IMG/VR virus record: IMGVR_UViG_3300037993_000263
Location: 1 to 49,719 of that record
Length of the DNA: 49,719 nucleotides
DNA from: a virus
Direction: 5' to 3' (one strand)
A model generated the notes under the pieces. That model was not told the DNA's origin and ran no database searches. It was given only the letters and a program-made list of their open reading frames with translations. Positions 35,005 through 43,482 of this stretch are shown here, in pieces. The position numbers were made by a program, and so were the translations under genes. How positions within the stretch are numbered: position 1 is the first letter of the stretch; the number at the start of each line of letters is the position of its first letter.

Positions 35005-35876
35005 TGACTTATTACGATAAAGATTGCGACACCGTATACCTTACAGCAGCCCTTCACAGGCACCCCCACGTCTTTGAAGAGCTTCATCGGCATTTGCAGG
35101 ACCATGGCATTGATATCTATACTGTTTTCGATACGGACAACGTTTGGATTCGAGATTATTTTCCGATACAAGTTGGCTCCCGCTATGTGAAATTCCATTA
35201 CGGATACGGAGAGAAGGTGCGCCAGTACCCCCAGCTTGGGGTTCCGCCATTCTGTTACGCCCATTTGCAGCCGGAGATGTCGGGCCTGGGCCTGGACGGC
35301 GGGAACGTGGTCAGGTATGGGGACCGGGCTATCGTGACGGACATTATATATTTGCATAATAAATGGCTTACAAAGAAGAAGCTCCGGGCGGCGTTGGAAG
35401 ACGTGTTGGATGCGGAAGTGATTGTGATTCCACATGAGCCGTACGACTCCCTGGGCCATTCCGATGGGATTGTGAAGTGGATTGATGAGGGAACCGTGTT
35501 CGTGAACGACTATCAGAGCAAATATGGCGACAAGGTGATGAAAGCTCTGAGGAAACATAATCTTGAGTGCGTGCCGTTCCCCTACGAATACAAACAGTGT
35601 CCCAAGATGAGCGAGAAGGATTTTAGGGCTAAGTATCCCTACGCTGATGAATTTAATCCGGGCGTTGGGTATTATCTGAATTTTCTGATTGTCAGGGGAC
35701 TAATTCTGGCTCCGCAGTTTGACTTTGAACAAGACCCAGGGGTGCTAAATCTATTATTGCTGTATTTCCCCGACTGCGCGGTGGAGGGGATTGAGTGCTT
35801 GGATTTGAGTATGGAAGGCGGACTTTTGAACTGCTGCACTTACCAGATGAGGAGTGACCATGCTGCCCTTGCGTGA
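35004..35876 (+). CDS. agmatine deiminase / peptidylarginine-deiminase-like enzyme
   Basis: A 290-residue member of the PAD/agmatine deiminase branch of the same superfamily. Motifs in order: TDNVWIRDYFPI (44-55), the substrate-binding WxRD; LDGGNVV (97-103); LGHSDGIVKWID with probable catalytic His152 (150-161); and MEGGLLNCCTYQ with the expected catalytic Cys277 (270-281). Agmatine deiminases convert agmatine to N-carbamoylputrescine; PAD enzymes citrullinate peptides. It is shorter than cellular agmatine deiminases (about 340-370). It overlaps both neighbours, so the cassette is co-translated. Confidence 0.75.
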   Translation: MTYYDKDCDTVYLTAALHRHPHVFEELHRHLQDHGIDIYTVFDTDNVWIRDYFPIQVGSRYVKFHYGYGEKVRQYPQLGVPPFCYAHLQPEMSGLGLDGGNVVRYGDRAIVTDIIYLHNKWLTKKKLRAALEDVLDAEVIVIPHEPYDSLGHSDGIVKWIDEGTVFVNDYQSKYGDKVMKALRKHNLECVPFPYEYKQCPKMSEKDFRAKYPYADEFNPGVGYYLNFLIVRGLILAPQFDFEQDPGVLNLLLLYFPDCAVEGIECLDLSMEGGLLNCCTYQMRSDHAALA

Positions 35877-36579
35877 GTGGCTTGCCACGGAAGAAATTCA
35901 GAAGATCAAAGCAGAAGGTCCGGGACCACTTGTCACCAAGACCTTTTTCCGTGATCCCTTTCGGGATATCCATCGGGATACTACGGCCATGTATGCTCCG
36001 GCGGATGGAATAATTCTCTATGCCTTGGAGCGGATAAAACCCACTGATCCCATTGTGGAAATTAAGGGACGCAAGTTCGATGTCCGGGAAGCATTAGATG
36101 ACCCTGAATATGATACGCCGTCTTTGGTAATAGGTATCTTTATGACGCAGTACGATGTACACATAAATCGGATGCCCACGGACGGTTATTTGGTTAATGT
36201 CGGGTTTACGCCCTTTTTGTTCACGCCGAATGTAAGCATGGTCTTGGAAGAAAAAGACATCCTGGAAAATGCAGTTCCCCAAGTCAAAACCCTGGACTAC
36301 CTTTTTCAAAATGAGCGGCAGATCGTCAAGGTCTATAACCCAGACATGAAGGGCAGTTATTACCTCATCCAGATTGCCGAGCGCGAAGTCAACACCATCC
36401 TGAACTGGGGGATAGGGGATCACTTGAGCCAGGGTGAGAGATATGGGCTTGTCCGTTGGGGAAGCCAGGTTGACTTGATTATCCCGTTAAATGGTAAAAT
36501 AAAATATGAGATTTTAGCAAAGAAAAATCACCATGTAGAAGCTGGTATTGATGAGATCATAAGGATCATCAACCCCTAA
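35854..36579 (+). CDS. phosphatidylserine-decarboxylase-like pyruvoyl enzyme
   Basis: A 241-residue protein with phosphatidylserine decarboxylase landmarks: APADGII with Asp49 (46-52), VEIKGRKFDV (66-75), the TQYDVHINRMPTDG segment with His101 (96-109), and GLVRWGSQVDLIIP (196-209) containing the Gly-Ser at which the proenzyme self-cleaves to make a pyruvoyl cofactor (Ser202). Asp49, His101 and Ser202 correspond to the self-cleavage triad. It has no obvious membrane helix. Known relatives act on phosphatidylserine, and at least one (fungal PsiD) on a free amino acid, so a soluble substrate is possible. Confidence 0.75.
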   Translation: MTMLPLREWLATEEIQKIKAEGPGPLVTKTFFRDPFRDIHRDTTAMYAPADGIILYALERIKPTDPIVEIKGRKFDVREALDDPEYDTPSLVIGIFMTQYDVHINRMPTDGYLVNVGFTPFLFTPNVSMVLEEKDILENAVPQVKTLDYLFQNERQIVKVYNPDMKGSYYLIQIAEREVNTILNWGIGDHLSQGERYGLVRWGSQVDLIIPLNGKIKYEILAKKNHHVEAGIDEIIRIINP

Positions 36580-36597
36580 CTCCGGGAGGGAACATGA

Positions 36598-36951
36598 GTG
36601 GAGAATCAGACTGTACTCGGCTCCCACAAACAGAAGTTTGTGTTCTCATGTCGGGGGATTGTCCCCCGGGACCAGCTTGCCCAGGCGGCGAAAACCATCA
36701 TCGCCTTAATTGGCATGACTGCGGCCCGACCTGGACGCATAGACGACTATCCCTATCAGAACGGCGGCGGCGCAGGCTGCACCGGGTTCTTTCCGCTGAT
36801 GGAGAGCTATCTTATTATCGACAGTTATTCGGACCTGAACGAAACGGAAATACTAATCTCCACCTGTGTCCCCGAGCGGCTGAAGATGGACACGGTAACG
36901 GCGTTCCTGTCTAAGTTTATCGGCCCAACGGTTTACAGGGGGTCGCTTTAA
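36598..36951 (+). CDS. SpeD-like (S-adenosylmethionine decarboxylase fold) protein
   Basis: A 117-residue protein with the size and layout of class 1b SpeD: strand KQKFVFSCRG, helix RDQLAQAAKTIIALIGM, then GFFPLMESYLIIDSYSDL (63-80) and EILISTC (84-90). Ser70 in the Glu-Ser pair matches the self-cleavage/pyruvoyl serine, and Cys90 lies 20 residues later, as in SpeD. The usual histidine five residues after the serine is Asp75, and the HTxPE motif is absent, so the substrate has probably changed; SpeD relatives that decarboxylate ornithine or arginine are known, including in phages. The GTG at 36598 has GGGAGGG six bases upstream; an ATG four bases earlier opens a different frame. Confidence 0.65.
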   Translation: MENQTVLGSHKQKFVFSCRGIVPRDQLAQAAKTIIALIGMTAARPGRIDDYPYQNGGGAGCTGFFPLMESYLIIDSYSDLNETEILISTCVPERLKMDTVTAFLSKFIGPTVYRGSL

Positions 36952-36971
36952 GGTAATCAACCTTTAAGGAG

Positions 36972-37394
36972 TTGGCTATGAAAAAGTCCCTTATCTTCAC
37001 CATGTCCCTCATCCTGGCGCTTGCCATGTTCAGCTACTGCCACGCCGCCAACACGGTCACGTTTAACGCCTCGGCAGCGGTGGTCAGCGTGGTACCGGAC
37101 GGAAGCACCAATTTTGACATGGCGACCGTATCCGGTGTCCCAACTATGGTTCATCTCAAGGCCATCATCTTCCAACCCTCGGCGGCTAACGACAAAATCC
37201 AGGTCAGGGCGGGGAGTGCCACAGGGGCCGTGATCTGGCCTGCCAACCCCGATGTGCTGGGAGCCGGACAGGTGCTCTATTTTGACAATCTGCTGGTGGA
37301 CCCCTACATCGTGGCCTCAGAATGTACTTTTGGGACCGCGGCCAATGCTAAGATAACGCTCATTTATTCAATACATCCTGGCCCCAATTATTAA
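36972..37394 (+). CDS. secreted beta-rich protein
   Basis: A 140-residue protein with a Sec signal peptide (basic start, hydrophobic core, cleavage near CHAAN) and a mature part of about 115 residues that looks like a beta-sandwich (TVTFNASAAVVSVVPDG, then MVHLKAIIFQPSAANDKIQV). Two mature cysteines are absent or nearly so. It begins a run of signal-peptide proteins that leads into the tailspike genes. AAGGAG precedes the ATG. Possibly an adhesin or a fibre partner; no family recognised. Confidence 0.6.
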   Translation: MAMKKSLIFTMSLILALAMFSYCHAANTVTFNASAAVVSVVPDGSTNFDMATVSGVPTMVHLKAIIFQPSAANDKIQVRAGSATGAVIWPANPDVLGAGQVLYFDNLLVDPYIVASECTFGTAANAKITLIYSIHPGPNY

Positions 37395-37403
37395 GGATTC
37401 GCC

Positions 37404-39683
37404 ATGAAGAAAATTCTTGCTGTCATACTTCTGACCCTACTAACCCCCATCCTGGCTTGGGGCCAGGGCTATTGGGACCCGAATGGGTTCGCCTACACGC
37501 CCCAATTAACTACTCAGGGCACCACGGATTATGCCAATATCGTCACCAGCCAGGCTAGGATAGACGCAATCCTGGGTGCCTCCCCCTATATCGGGGGTGC
37601 GACAACCATCGCCGGGGCTGTGACAGCTATAGGAAGCACTACGCCGGCGACCCTGCATGTGCCTCCCGGAACCTGGCCTGTCGCTGCGAATACTACGATT
37701 ACAGCCAACATCCTTCTCAAGCCGGAGCGGGGCGCCATTATCAGTATCCCCACCGGCGTCACCCTGAATCTCAACGGCCCCTTTGAGGCGGGGTTATATC
37801 AGGTCTTCTCCTGTGCCGGCACCGGAGCGGTAGTGTTTGGCCGTCCCAGCGGGGTTAAAGAACTGGTCCCCCAGTGGTGGGGGGCGGTAGGCAATGATAT
37901 TCACGACGACACCGCCGCCCTTAATGCTATGGTGGTTTGCGCCTGTAATAGCGGTGGCCTCAATATGTTCTGCTCTGCTGGAGAGTATCTGCTGAGCGAC
38001 ACCCTAAAGCTCGGCTTGGGGGCTGCTTACGTCAGCTTTACCTTCCGGGGAGCCAACGGCGGCGGTATCAACTCAGGAACCTATGGCACTGTATTTGATG
38101 CAACGGGATTCGGGGATCGCCCGGCCATCAATGTGGCGGGAGCCAGGCAGGTTGTTCTGGAAGATTTTTCAGTAATTGGTAAAAATGTGGCCCCACAAAC
38201 TGCTAACCTGAGTCCGACCAAAGCTAATTGGATCACCGCCGGATGCGTAGATTCTCAACATTCCCCTTATGCGGGAATTGCCTTTGATGCTGATTATCAA
38301 GGCAATGCTGGTCGTGTAGTACCAGGCGACCCTTATCCAAATTTTTTATATAATGCAACATGTAGCTGTTCTGGAGCAATAATAAGAAATGTCAAAGTGA
38401 GCGGTTTTGTAGTTGGTCTAATGGACGCTCCCTATGCAGGGGGTATGCAAGACGGCGGACCTGTATCTGTCTATGATTCCAGCATAGGCCCTAATACCTA
38501 CAACTGGTCTTGCGGTAGTAGTCAGGCTGAGACTATCGTGTTTAATAACACCTGGATGTATGATAGCTGGTGTTCCATAACTAACAATATTCATGGCGGT
38601 CAAGAAGGTCATATCCCAAGTATATATGGAGGGGGCATATTTGGCGTATGGAAGATATTTGATGTTAGTGCCGAAAACGCAGCAGTGATTTCAAGGCTCC
38701 ACTGTGAGAACTTTGCTTGGCTGGGGAATTTTAGTCTTGCTGCCGGCAGCTCATCTGCCGCACTTCCCATTAAATTTGAAGCATGTCATTTTACCTGGCC
38801 TGGAAGTGTTTACGAACCCTACTTTTTTACTGCTGGTCAGCCCATTGAATTTGATAGTTGTGATTTTCAGGGTTCTGATACCCGCTTAGTTTGGAATTTT
38901 ATGGGGTATCAAGGGGTTACTTTTACGAATTGTAATTTGTATGGTTTTGCATCAGGTTCCAATTTTTTCGGAATAATCAGCTCCCCTGCATTTACAAACT
39001 ACCAATTTAATAATTGTAATATCCCATCAGCATACCAAATTGATAATGAGTTTGGGGTCTACTATCCCACCAACTACAATAAAATAGGTATTGCCCCCTG
39101 GACCCATACGGTAAGGACAATTACTAATAGTGGTGGATATACCAATTATCATGTTGTTTTACCACCTGGTAATGGATTTACTTATTACGGTCCAGCCATC
39201 AGCGCCGTTTCCATAGCCGGCACCGATCACAATGCAGTTCTAACATTCACAGCCAGTAGCGCCGCCGATTTTAAAGTGGGCGATGTTCTTATGTGGCGGG
39301 TTCCCGAAAGGTCTGGATTATATACTACTACGGCGATCCCGGCCTTCCAGGTCACTAACATAAATGGGACTACTGTAACTGCATCCAGTTTTGTGGATAC
39401 TGTAAACACCATTTACGCTCCGTCAGATGTACAAATTGTAATTCCGCTATTTATTCTGGGAAACCCATCTATTTGCAGCACCAGCAGTAGTAGTTATACG
39501 GTTACATCCGTTACTAACATAGCTGGTTGGGCCGTTGGCGATTTCATTAACGGGGCGGGGATTCCTAACAACACCCGCATTGTTTCTATCAATACCGGTG
39601 CAAATAGCATGGTCCTTAGCAATGAACCCACGGCCACGGCTACCGGGGTGAGCATTTATAATTGCGGGCTGACCGCGTATTAA
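37404..39683 (+). CDS. beta-helix tailspike (pectate-lyase-3-like) with signal peptide
   Basis: A 759-residue protein starting with a Sec signal (MKKILAVILLTLLTPILAWG). Residues about 150-560 form a right-handed parallel beta-helix; the entry motif VPQWWGAVGNDIHDDTAALN is the standard opening of pectate-lyase-3-type tailspikes that cut surface polysaccharide. No single catalytic set can be named. A beta-rich C-terminal region follows (about 595-759). Parts of the coding sequence (about 38.16-38.54 and 38.83-39.0 kb) are more A/T-rich than the flanks, suggesting exchange of receptor-binding pieces. Confidence 0.75.
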   Translation: MKKILAVILLTLLTPILAWGQGYWDPNGFAYTPQLTTQGTTDYANIVTSQARIDAILGASPYIGGATTIAGAVTAIGSTTPATLHVPPGTWPVAANTTITANILLKPERGAIISIPTGVTLNLNGPFEAGLYQVFSCAGTGAVVFGRPSGVKELVPQWWGAVGNDIHDDTAALNAMVVCACNSGGLNMFCSAGEYLLSDTLKLGLGAAYVSFTFRGANGGGINSGTYGTVFDATGFGDRPAINVAGARQVVLEDFSVIGKNVAPQTANLSPTKANWITAGCVDSQHSPYAGIAFDADYQGNAGRVVPGDPYPNFLYNATCSCSGAIIRNVKVSGFVVGLMDAPYAGGMQDGGPVSVYDSSIGPNTYNWSCGSSQAETIVFNNTWMYDSWCSITNNIHGGQEGHIPSIYGGGIFGVWKIFDVSAENAAVISRLHCENFAWLGNFSLAAGSSSAALPIKFEACHFTWPGSVYEPYFFTAGQPIEFDSCDFQGSDTRLVWNFMGYQGVTFTNCNLYGFASGSNFFGIISSPAFTNYQFNNCNIPSAYQIDNEFGVYYPTNYNKIGIAPWTHTVRTITNSGGYTNYHVVLPPGNGFTYYGPAISAVSIAGTDHNAVLTFTASSAADFKVGDVLMWRVPERSGLYTTTAIPAFQVTNINGTTVTASSFVDTVNTIYAPSDVQIVIPLFILGNPSICSTSSSSYTVTSVTNIAGWAVGDFINGAGIPNNTRIVSINTGANSMVLSNEPTATATGVSIYNCGLTAY

Positions 39684-39709
39684 ACCTATGGCGAATTTGG
39701 GGAGACACC

Positions 39710-39892
39710 ATGCGAAAAATAATCATCCTGGCAATCCTGCTCCTGTCCCTGGCTTCGACAAGTTGGGCGGGGCATCACAACACTCTGTCCATAGCATTAG
39801 GCACTTCTCTGGGCACCAAGTCACCCGGTGGTGGTGGGGGCGGCGGCTGGGGAGTAACTCTTTGGGGACAAGCACCCGGATGGGGAAACTGA
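39710..39892 (+). CDS. small secreted Gly-rich protein
   Basis: A 60-residue protein: a signal peptide [20 protein letters not shown], then a short mature part with a run of seven glycines. The ATG at 39710 has TTGGGGAGA just upstream and fits the signal peptide better than earlier in-frame codons inside the tailspike gene. Function unknown. Confidence 0.5.
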   Translation: MRKIIILAILLLSLASTSWAGHHNTLSIALGTSLGTKSPGGGGGGGWGVTLWGQAPGWGN

Positions 39893-39893
39893 A

Positions 39894-40601
39894 ATGAAAA
39901 AACTTATTTTGATTGGGTTACTGATTATGGGCCTCGCCGCGGCTGCCCAGGCCGACCCGCTTGGGACCACGACCTATTACGGATTTCCGCTACCGGCCTC
40001 TGGTGAAAGTGGGAGTACATGGGTTACTAACTTTAATACCTATATGCAGAATGGGGATACGGCTCTCTACAATGCCCTGGCTCTCAAGGCCCCCCTTATC
40101 TCGCCATCTTTCACCACCCCGGTTTTAGGGACCCCGGTCTCGGGCACTTTGACAAGCTGTACCGGGCTGCCCCTGACGACAGGAGTTACCGGCGTCCTCC
40201 CCGCGGCCAATGGGGGGGCCAACCAAGGAACCGTCGTTGCTTCAAGCGGGACGAACTCCGTCAGCCTCCAGGCAGCCGCTTCGGCCACCTTGGGGCCGAA
40301 TAACACCTACGTCCAGGCGGGAACGTCGATCCAGACATACGACCTGCCCACTGGCAACCTTGCCAGTTCTGTTGCAGCGGGGACTCCGGCATTATCGTAT
40401 TGCTTCGTGAAGAACAACGGCAATACGCTGACCATCGTGCCGGGTAGCGGGAACACAATCGGGAGTGGAACGGCCGGGAATAACACGGTGGACTCCACCG
40501 CAGAAGCCTATGCGACCGTTACTCTCCAACTGGTGTCTTCGGCCAGCAGCGTGAATACCTGGGTCATAACCGGGGCGCACGGAACCTGGGTCTGCAATTA
40601 A
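39894..40601 (+). CDS. fibre-like repeat protein with signal peptide
   Basis: A 235-residue protein. After a Sec signal (ending AAAAQA) comes a Gly/Thr/Ser-rich fibre sequence. The stretch [19 protein letters not shown] followed by VLPAANGG is a hallmark of phage tail-fibre shafts. The C-terminal 100 residues look like a small trimeric beta-domain ([19 protein letters not shown]). Probably an adhesin or fibre tip. It follows the Gly-rich gene after one base. Confidence 0.65.
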   Translation: MKKLILIGLLIMGLAAAAQADPLGTTTYYGFPLPASGESGSTWVTNFNTYMQNGDTALYNALALKAPLISPSFTTPVLGTPVSGTLTSCTGLPLTTGVTGVLPAANGGANQGTVVASSGTNSVSLQAAASATLGPNNTYVQAGTSIQTYDLPTGNLASSVAAGTPALSYCFVKNNGNTLTIVPGSGNTIGSGTAGNNTVDSTAEAYATVTLQLVSSASSVNTWVITGAHGTWVCN

Positions 40602-40608
40602 GGATACG

Positions 40609-42936
40609 ATGATGAGACGAGCAATAATTATCTTCCTGATTACCATCTTCGGTGTAGTTTCCGGTTTCGCCGCCACTACCAATCACTTTGGTGAGGCATA
40701 TAGCGGGGGCATAAGCACAGGCAATTATAACGATTTCAGGGGGATGGGGCGCACCTGGGATTATACCCTTTATGACCCGTTCCCTGCGCCGTCCGTCAGT
40801 TTAAACTCCACTAACTGCTTAACAGGCCAAGCCAGAACAGTTACTGATACCGGGGGTATTGGGAGTCTGGCCCAATGCGGCTCAACTAAATATTTTTCTA
40901 ATATAGTTTTTGATGGCAATTCTCAAACCCAAGGATTCGGAATAGCATCCCCCGCCAACTATTATCCCACCCAAGTCATGTCCACCTTGCTTTCGGCGGG
41001 GTATTTTTCCGATTGGTATAACGGCGCACTATCGGGACGAACCACGCCTCAGATGCAGCAAGGGGAGGGGACTACCTGGCAACCAAATACTGCTTATGCC
41101 TACTACGTTTATGTGCTTCCCACCGTCCCTAACGGGTTTGCTTATCTGAATACAATTTCTGGGGGGGGAACTTCCGGCAGCATCGAGCCGACCTGGCCCA
41201 CCACCATTGGGGGAAACGTCTCAGATAATAACATAACCTGGCATTGTACCTATCTGAACCTGGTGTTAAGTCAACGTGTCAGTTCAATATATGGCACGAA
41301 TAATATAGTGGTTGGCTGGGAGGTAAGGAATGACCTTTCGACCGGTTCTACCGATGTCCAAGCGGAGGCTAACTGGACCTCCTGGTTCAATAATATCAGG
41401 TCAATGGGGTACAACAAGATAATCGTCTTAACTCCTTTGAAAGCCAGTGACTTGACCGGAACCAAGGAGACCTATCGAGAAAATGTTCAAGCGTGGCTCG
41501 TAGCCAATTCCCTCGGGGCCGATGCCGTAGTGGATATTGCCAACACGACCGTCTGTCCTGATTTAGGCAATCCTTCCAACACCACTTACTTTCAGACTGA
41601 CGGCATACACCTGACGGCTGCCGGGTACACAGAAGTGGCAGGAGCAGTCGCTCCAGTTCTGAAATCCCTGCTTACTCCCAATCCCATATCAGGGGTTTTT
41701 TGCGCTGGGGGCGGTACTATTGGATGGGGGAATCCTGGTTTCTGGGAAGCCTCGGTTACTAGGGCTGCCGGGACCATGCTGTTCTTCACCGGGTTTGCAT
41801 TGCCTTCCGCAACCACTGGTGAGTTCTTTTTAACGGGCCTGGGAAGCGCCCAAAGTTCTTATCCCAGCACTCATTGCTTCTCTTTTGTAAATACGGCCGC
41901 TAATGGCAATACGATCTGTTTCAATACTTCTACGACCCAAGTCATGGGCCATTTGCAGAATAATGTCCTTTACAAACTGATGCTCAACCTGCGGGCCACA
42001 GGTTGCTATTATTTCATCAAGGGAGGGACTTATACTCACTGGACCCCTTTATATGTTTACGATAGCACGACTACGGCAACTATGTATCCGAGCATGGCCA
42101 TGGTGACAGGTTGTACAGCTGGCACTCAATATTTCCGCCAGCCGATCCCGACCCAGGTTCCTCAGCCAATACTTAACGATAGTTTTCACGGAACACGGTC
42201 AGGATTAGGCAGTTCCGATGGGTTGGGGGTGCCGGAGTCAGGGGGGGCTGGTTGTGTTTGGGTGCAGGGGGGCACTGCCAAGTGGAGTATTGGTAGCAGC
42301 ACTTATGCCAAATGTGCTCCAACCCTGGGGGCCACTCTGAACTCCGGCAGTCTCACAATAGGCCAATATTATAAAATTATTGCCACGACCACAAATCATT
42401 TTTATACCAGTTGCGCTGTTGGCAATTATTTCAAAGCCACCGCAGCTACCGCCTTAGATGCCAGCGACACCGTGCAGCAAGTTCCTTTCGCTGACATTGT
42501 GGCTGGTTACGACTTTGGTAAATCTAACATTTACATCAAAGCCTATCCATTAGGGCTGGATGCTAATTCCCAGGGTGGGGTTGACCTTTGTTATGATAGC
42601 ATTACTAATCCACAGAGCTTTGTTAGAATTTATTATAATGGTGTTGATGGTAAGGTCCATGTAGATGAGTGTTTGGCCGGAACGTGGACTAATGATTTAA
42701 TCACTCCTGTAACTTTATCTAAAAGCAAGTTAGACATAATCAAAACTGGAAGTACGGTCTATGTGACCGGGGCTCAAGGTACTTACATCGGCACATTCAC
42801 CGTTGATCCCAGCATAACAAACAATACCAAGCACGGCATGTTTACCACCTTTGAAAATAATAATTTCAGTTTGTATGCTGCCTGGGATGGCGGCAGTGCG
42901 GCCCAGGACACACTATTTGACCAATATGTTCAATAA
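40609..42936 (+). CDS. SGNH-hydrolase tail protein with signal peptide
   Basis: A 775-residue protein: signal peptide (MMRRAIIIFLITIFGVVSGFAA), then an SGNH/GDSL esterase domain (about 95-350) with VFDGNSQTQG carrying the probable nucleophile serine (about 103) and TDGIHLTAAG carrying the Asp/His pair (about 330-333). Such enzymes remove acetyl groups from surface sugars. A module of about 60 residues (WQPNTAY to NITWHC, about 155-215) is inserted in the domain. C-terminal beta-rich sections follow, the last (about 620-755) A/T-rich and lectin-like in appearance. Confidence 0.7.
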   Translation: MMRRAIIIFLITIFGVVSGFAATTNHFGEAYSGGISTGNYNDFRGMGRTWDYTLYDPFPAPSVSLNSTNCLTGQARTVTDTGGIGSLAQCGSTKYFSNIVFDGNSQTQGFGIASPANYYPTQVMSTLLSAGYFSDWYNGALSGRTTPQMQQGEGTTWQPNTAYAYYVYVLPTVPNGFAYLNTISGGGTSGSIEPTWPTTIGGNVSDNNITWHCTYLNLVLSQRVSSIYGTNNIVVGWEVRNDLSTGSTDVQAEANWTSWFNNIRSMGYNKIIVLTPLKASDLTGTKETYRENVQAWLVANSLGADAVVDIANTTVCPDLGNPSNTTYFQTDGIHLTAAGYTEVAGAVAPVLKSLLTPNPISGVFCAGGGTIGWGNPGFWEASVTRAAGTMLFFTGFALPSATTGEFFLTGLGSAQSSYPSTHCFSFVNTAANGNTICFNTSTTQVMGHLQNNVLYKLMLNLRATGCYYFIKGGTYTHWTPLYVYDSTTTATMYPSMAMVTGCTAGTQYFRQPIPTQVPQPILNDSFHGTRSGLGSSDGLGVPESGGAGCVWVQGGTAKWSIGSSTYAKCAPTLGATLNSGSLTIGQYYKIIATTTNHFYTSCAVGNYFKATAATALDASDTVQQVPFADIVAGYDFGKSNIYIKAYPLGLDANSQGGVDLCYDSITNPQSFVRIYYNGVDGKVHVDECLAGTWTNDLITPVTLSKSKLDIIKTGSTVYVTGAQGTYIGTFTVDPSITNNTKHGMFTTFENNNFSLYAAWDGGSAAQDTLFDQYVQ

Positions 42937-43026
42937 CACCCCCGACATCGGGGCTATCCCCTATGCGGGCAGAGGGTTTGTGGGGTTTTAAAAGGGTATT
43001 TCAAATGGAACTCACGGGGAGGCTAA

Positions 43027-43482
43027 ATGCCGAATGTCGTACCTCATGTGCCTGACCCTGACGCTATTCCACCTATCCTTTTTTATATTGCCGCTGGCGT
43101 GGCGGGCGGGGTTGTGGGGATAGGATTTATGATTACCTACCTTGCTACATGGGGAAGGAAATTGTTTTCCGGGGAGAAAGGAGATCCGGGAGATCAAGGT
43201 AATCGGGGTGACCGGGGTATGCAGGGCACCCCCGGTGACCAAGGCGATGCCGGGCAGCAGGGCGCTACCGGACGGCAGGGTGTGTCCAGTTGTCCTTATG
43301 CCAGCGAACATCCTAAGTTGCTGGCGTTCATGGGGGAGAGTACCCAGGACCGGCGGGATTTGCGGCAAGATGTGCAGGTTTTGTTTGGGAAGGTAGATGA
43401 AACATCCAAGGTAGTAATCAAGTGTGATGCAAAATTAGACTTGATTTTGAAGTCAGCCAAGATAAAGTTTAACGGGGGATGA
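43027..43482 (+). CDS. membrane-anchored collagen-like protein
   Basis: A 151-residue protein with one membrane helix (about 17-42, IAAGVAGGVVGIGFMITYL), twelve Gly-X-Y triplets (49-84; GEKGDPGDQGNRG and onward) and a C-terminal helical coiled region. Collagen-like repeats trimerise, so this may form a rigid trimeric stalk from the inner membrane. It is followed by the endolysin with an ATGA overlap, suggesting a lysis role or a virion-assembly role. GGGGAGG precedes the ATG. Confidence 0.65.
   Translation: MPNVVPHVPDPDAIPPILFYIAAGVAGGVVGIGFMITYLATWGRKLFSGEKGDPGDQGNRGDRGMQGTPGDQGDAGQQGATGRQGVSSCPYASEHPKLLAFMGESTQDRRDLRQDVQVLFGKVDETSKVVIKCDAKLDLILKSAKIKFNGG

Noticed and set aside
36594-36914. 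A 106-codon frame starting at an ATG four bases before the SpeD-like GTG
   Set aside because: The ATG is only two bases from the ribosome site and the frame gives a protein with no motif, while the GTG frame gives a full SpeD-like fold.
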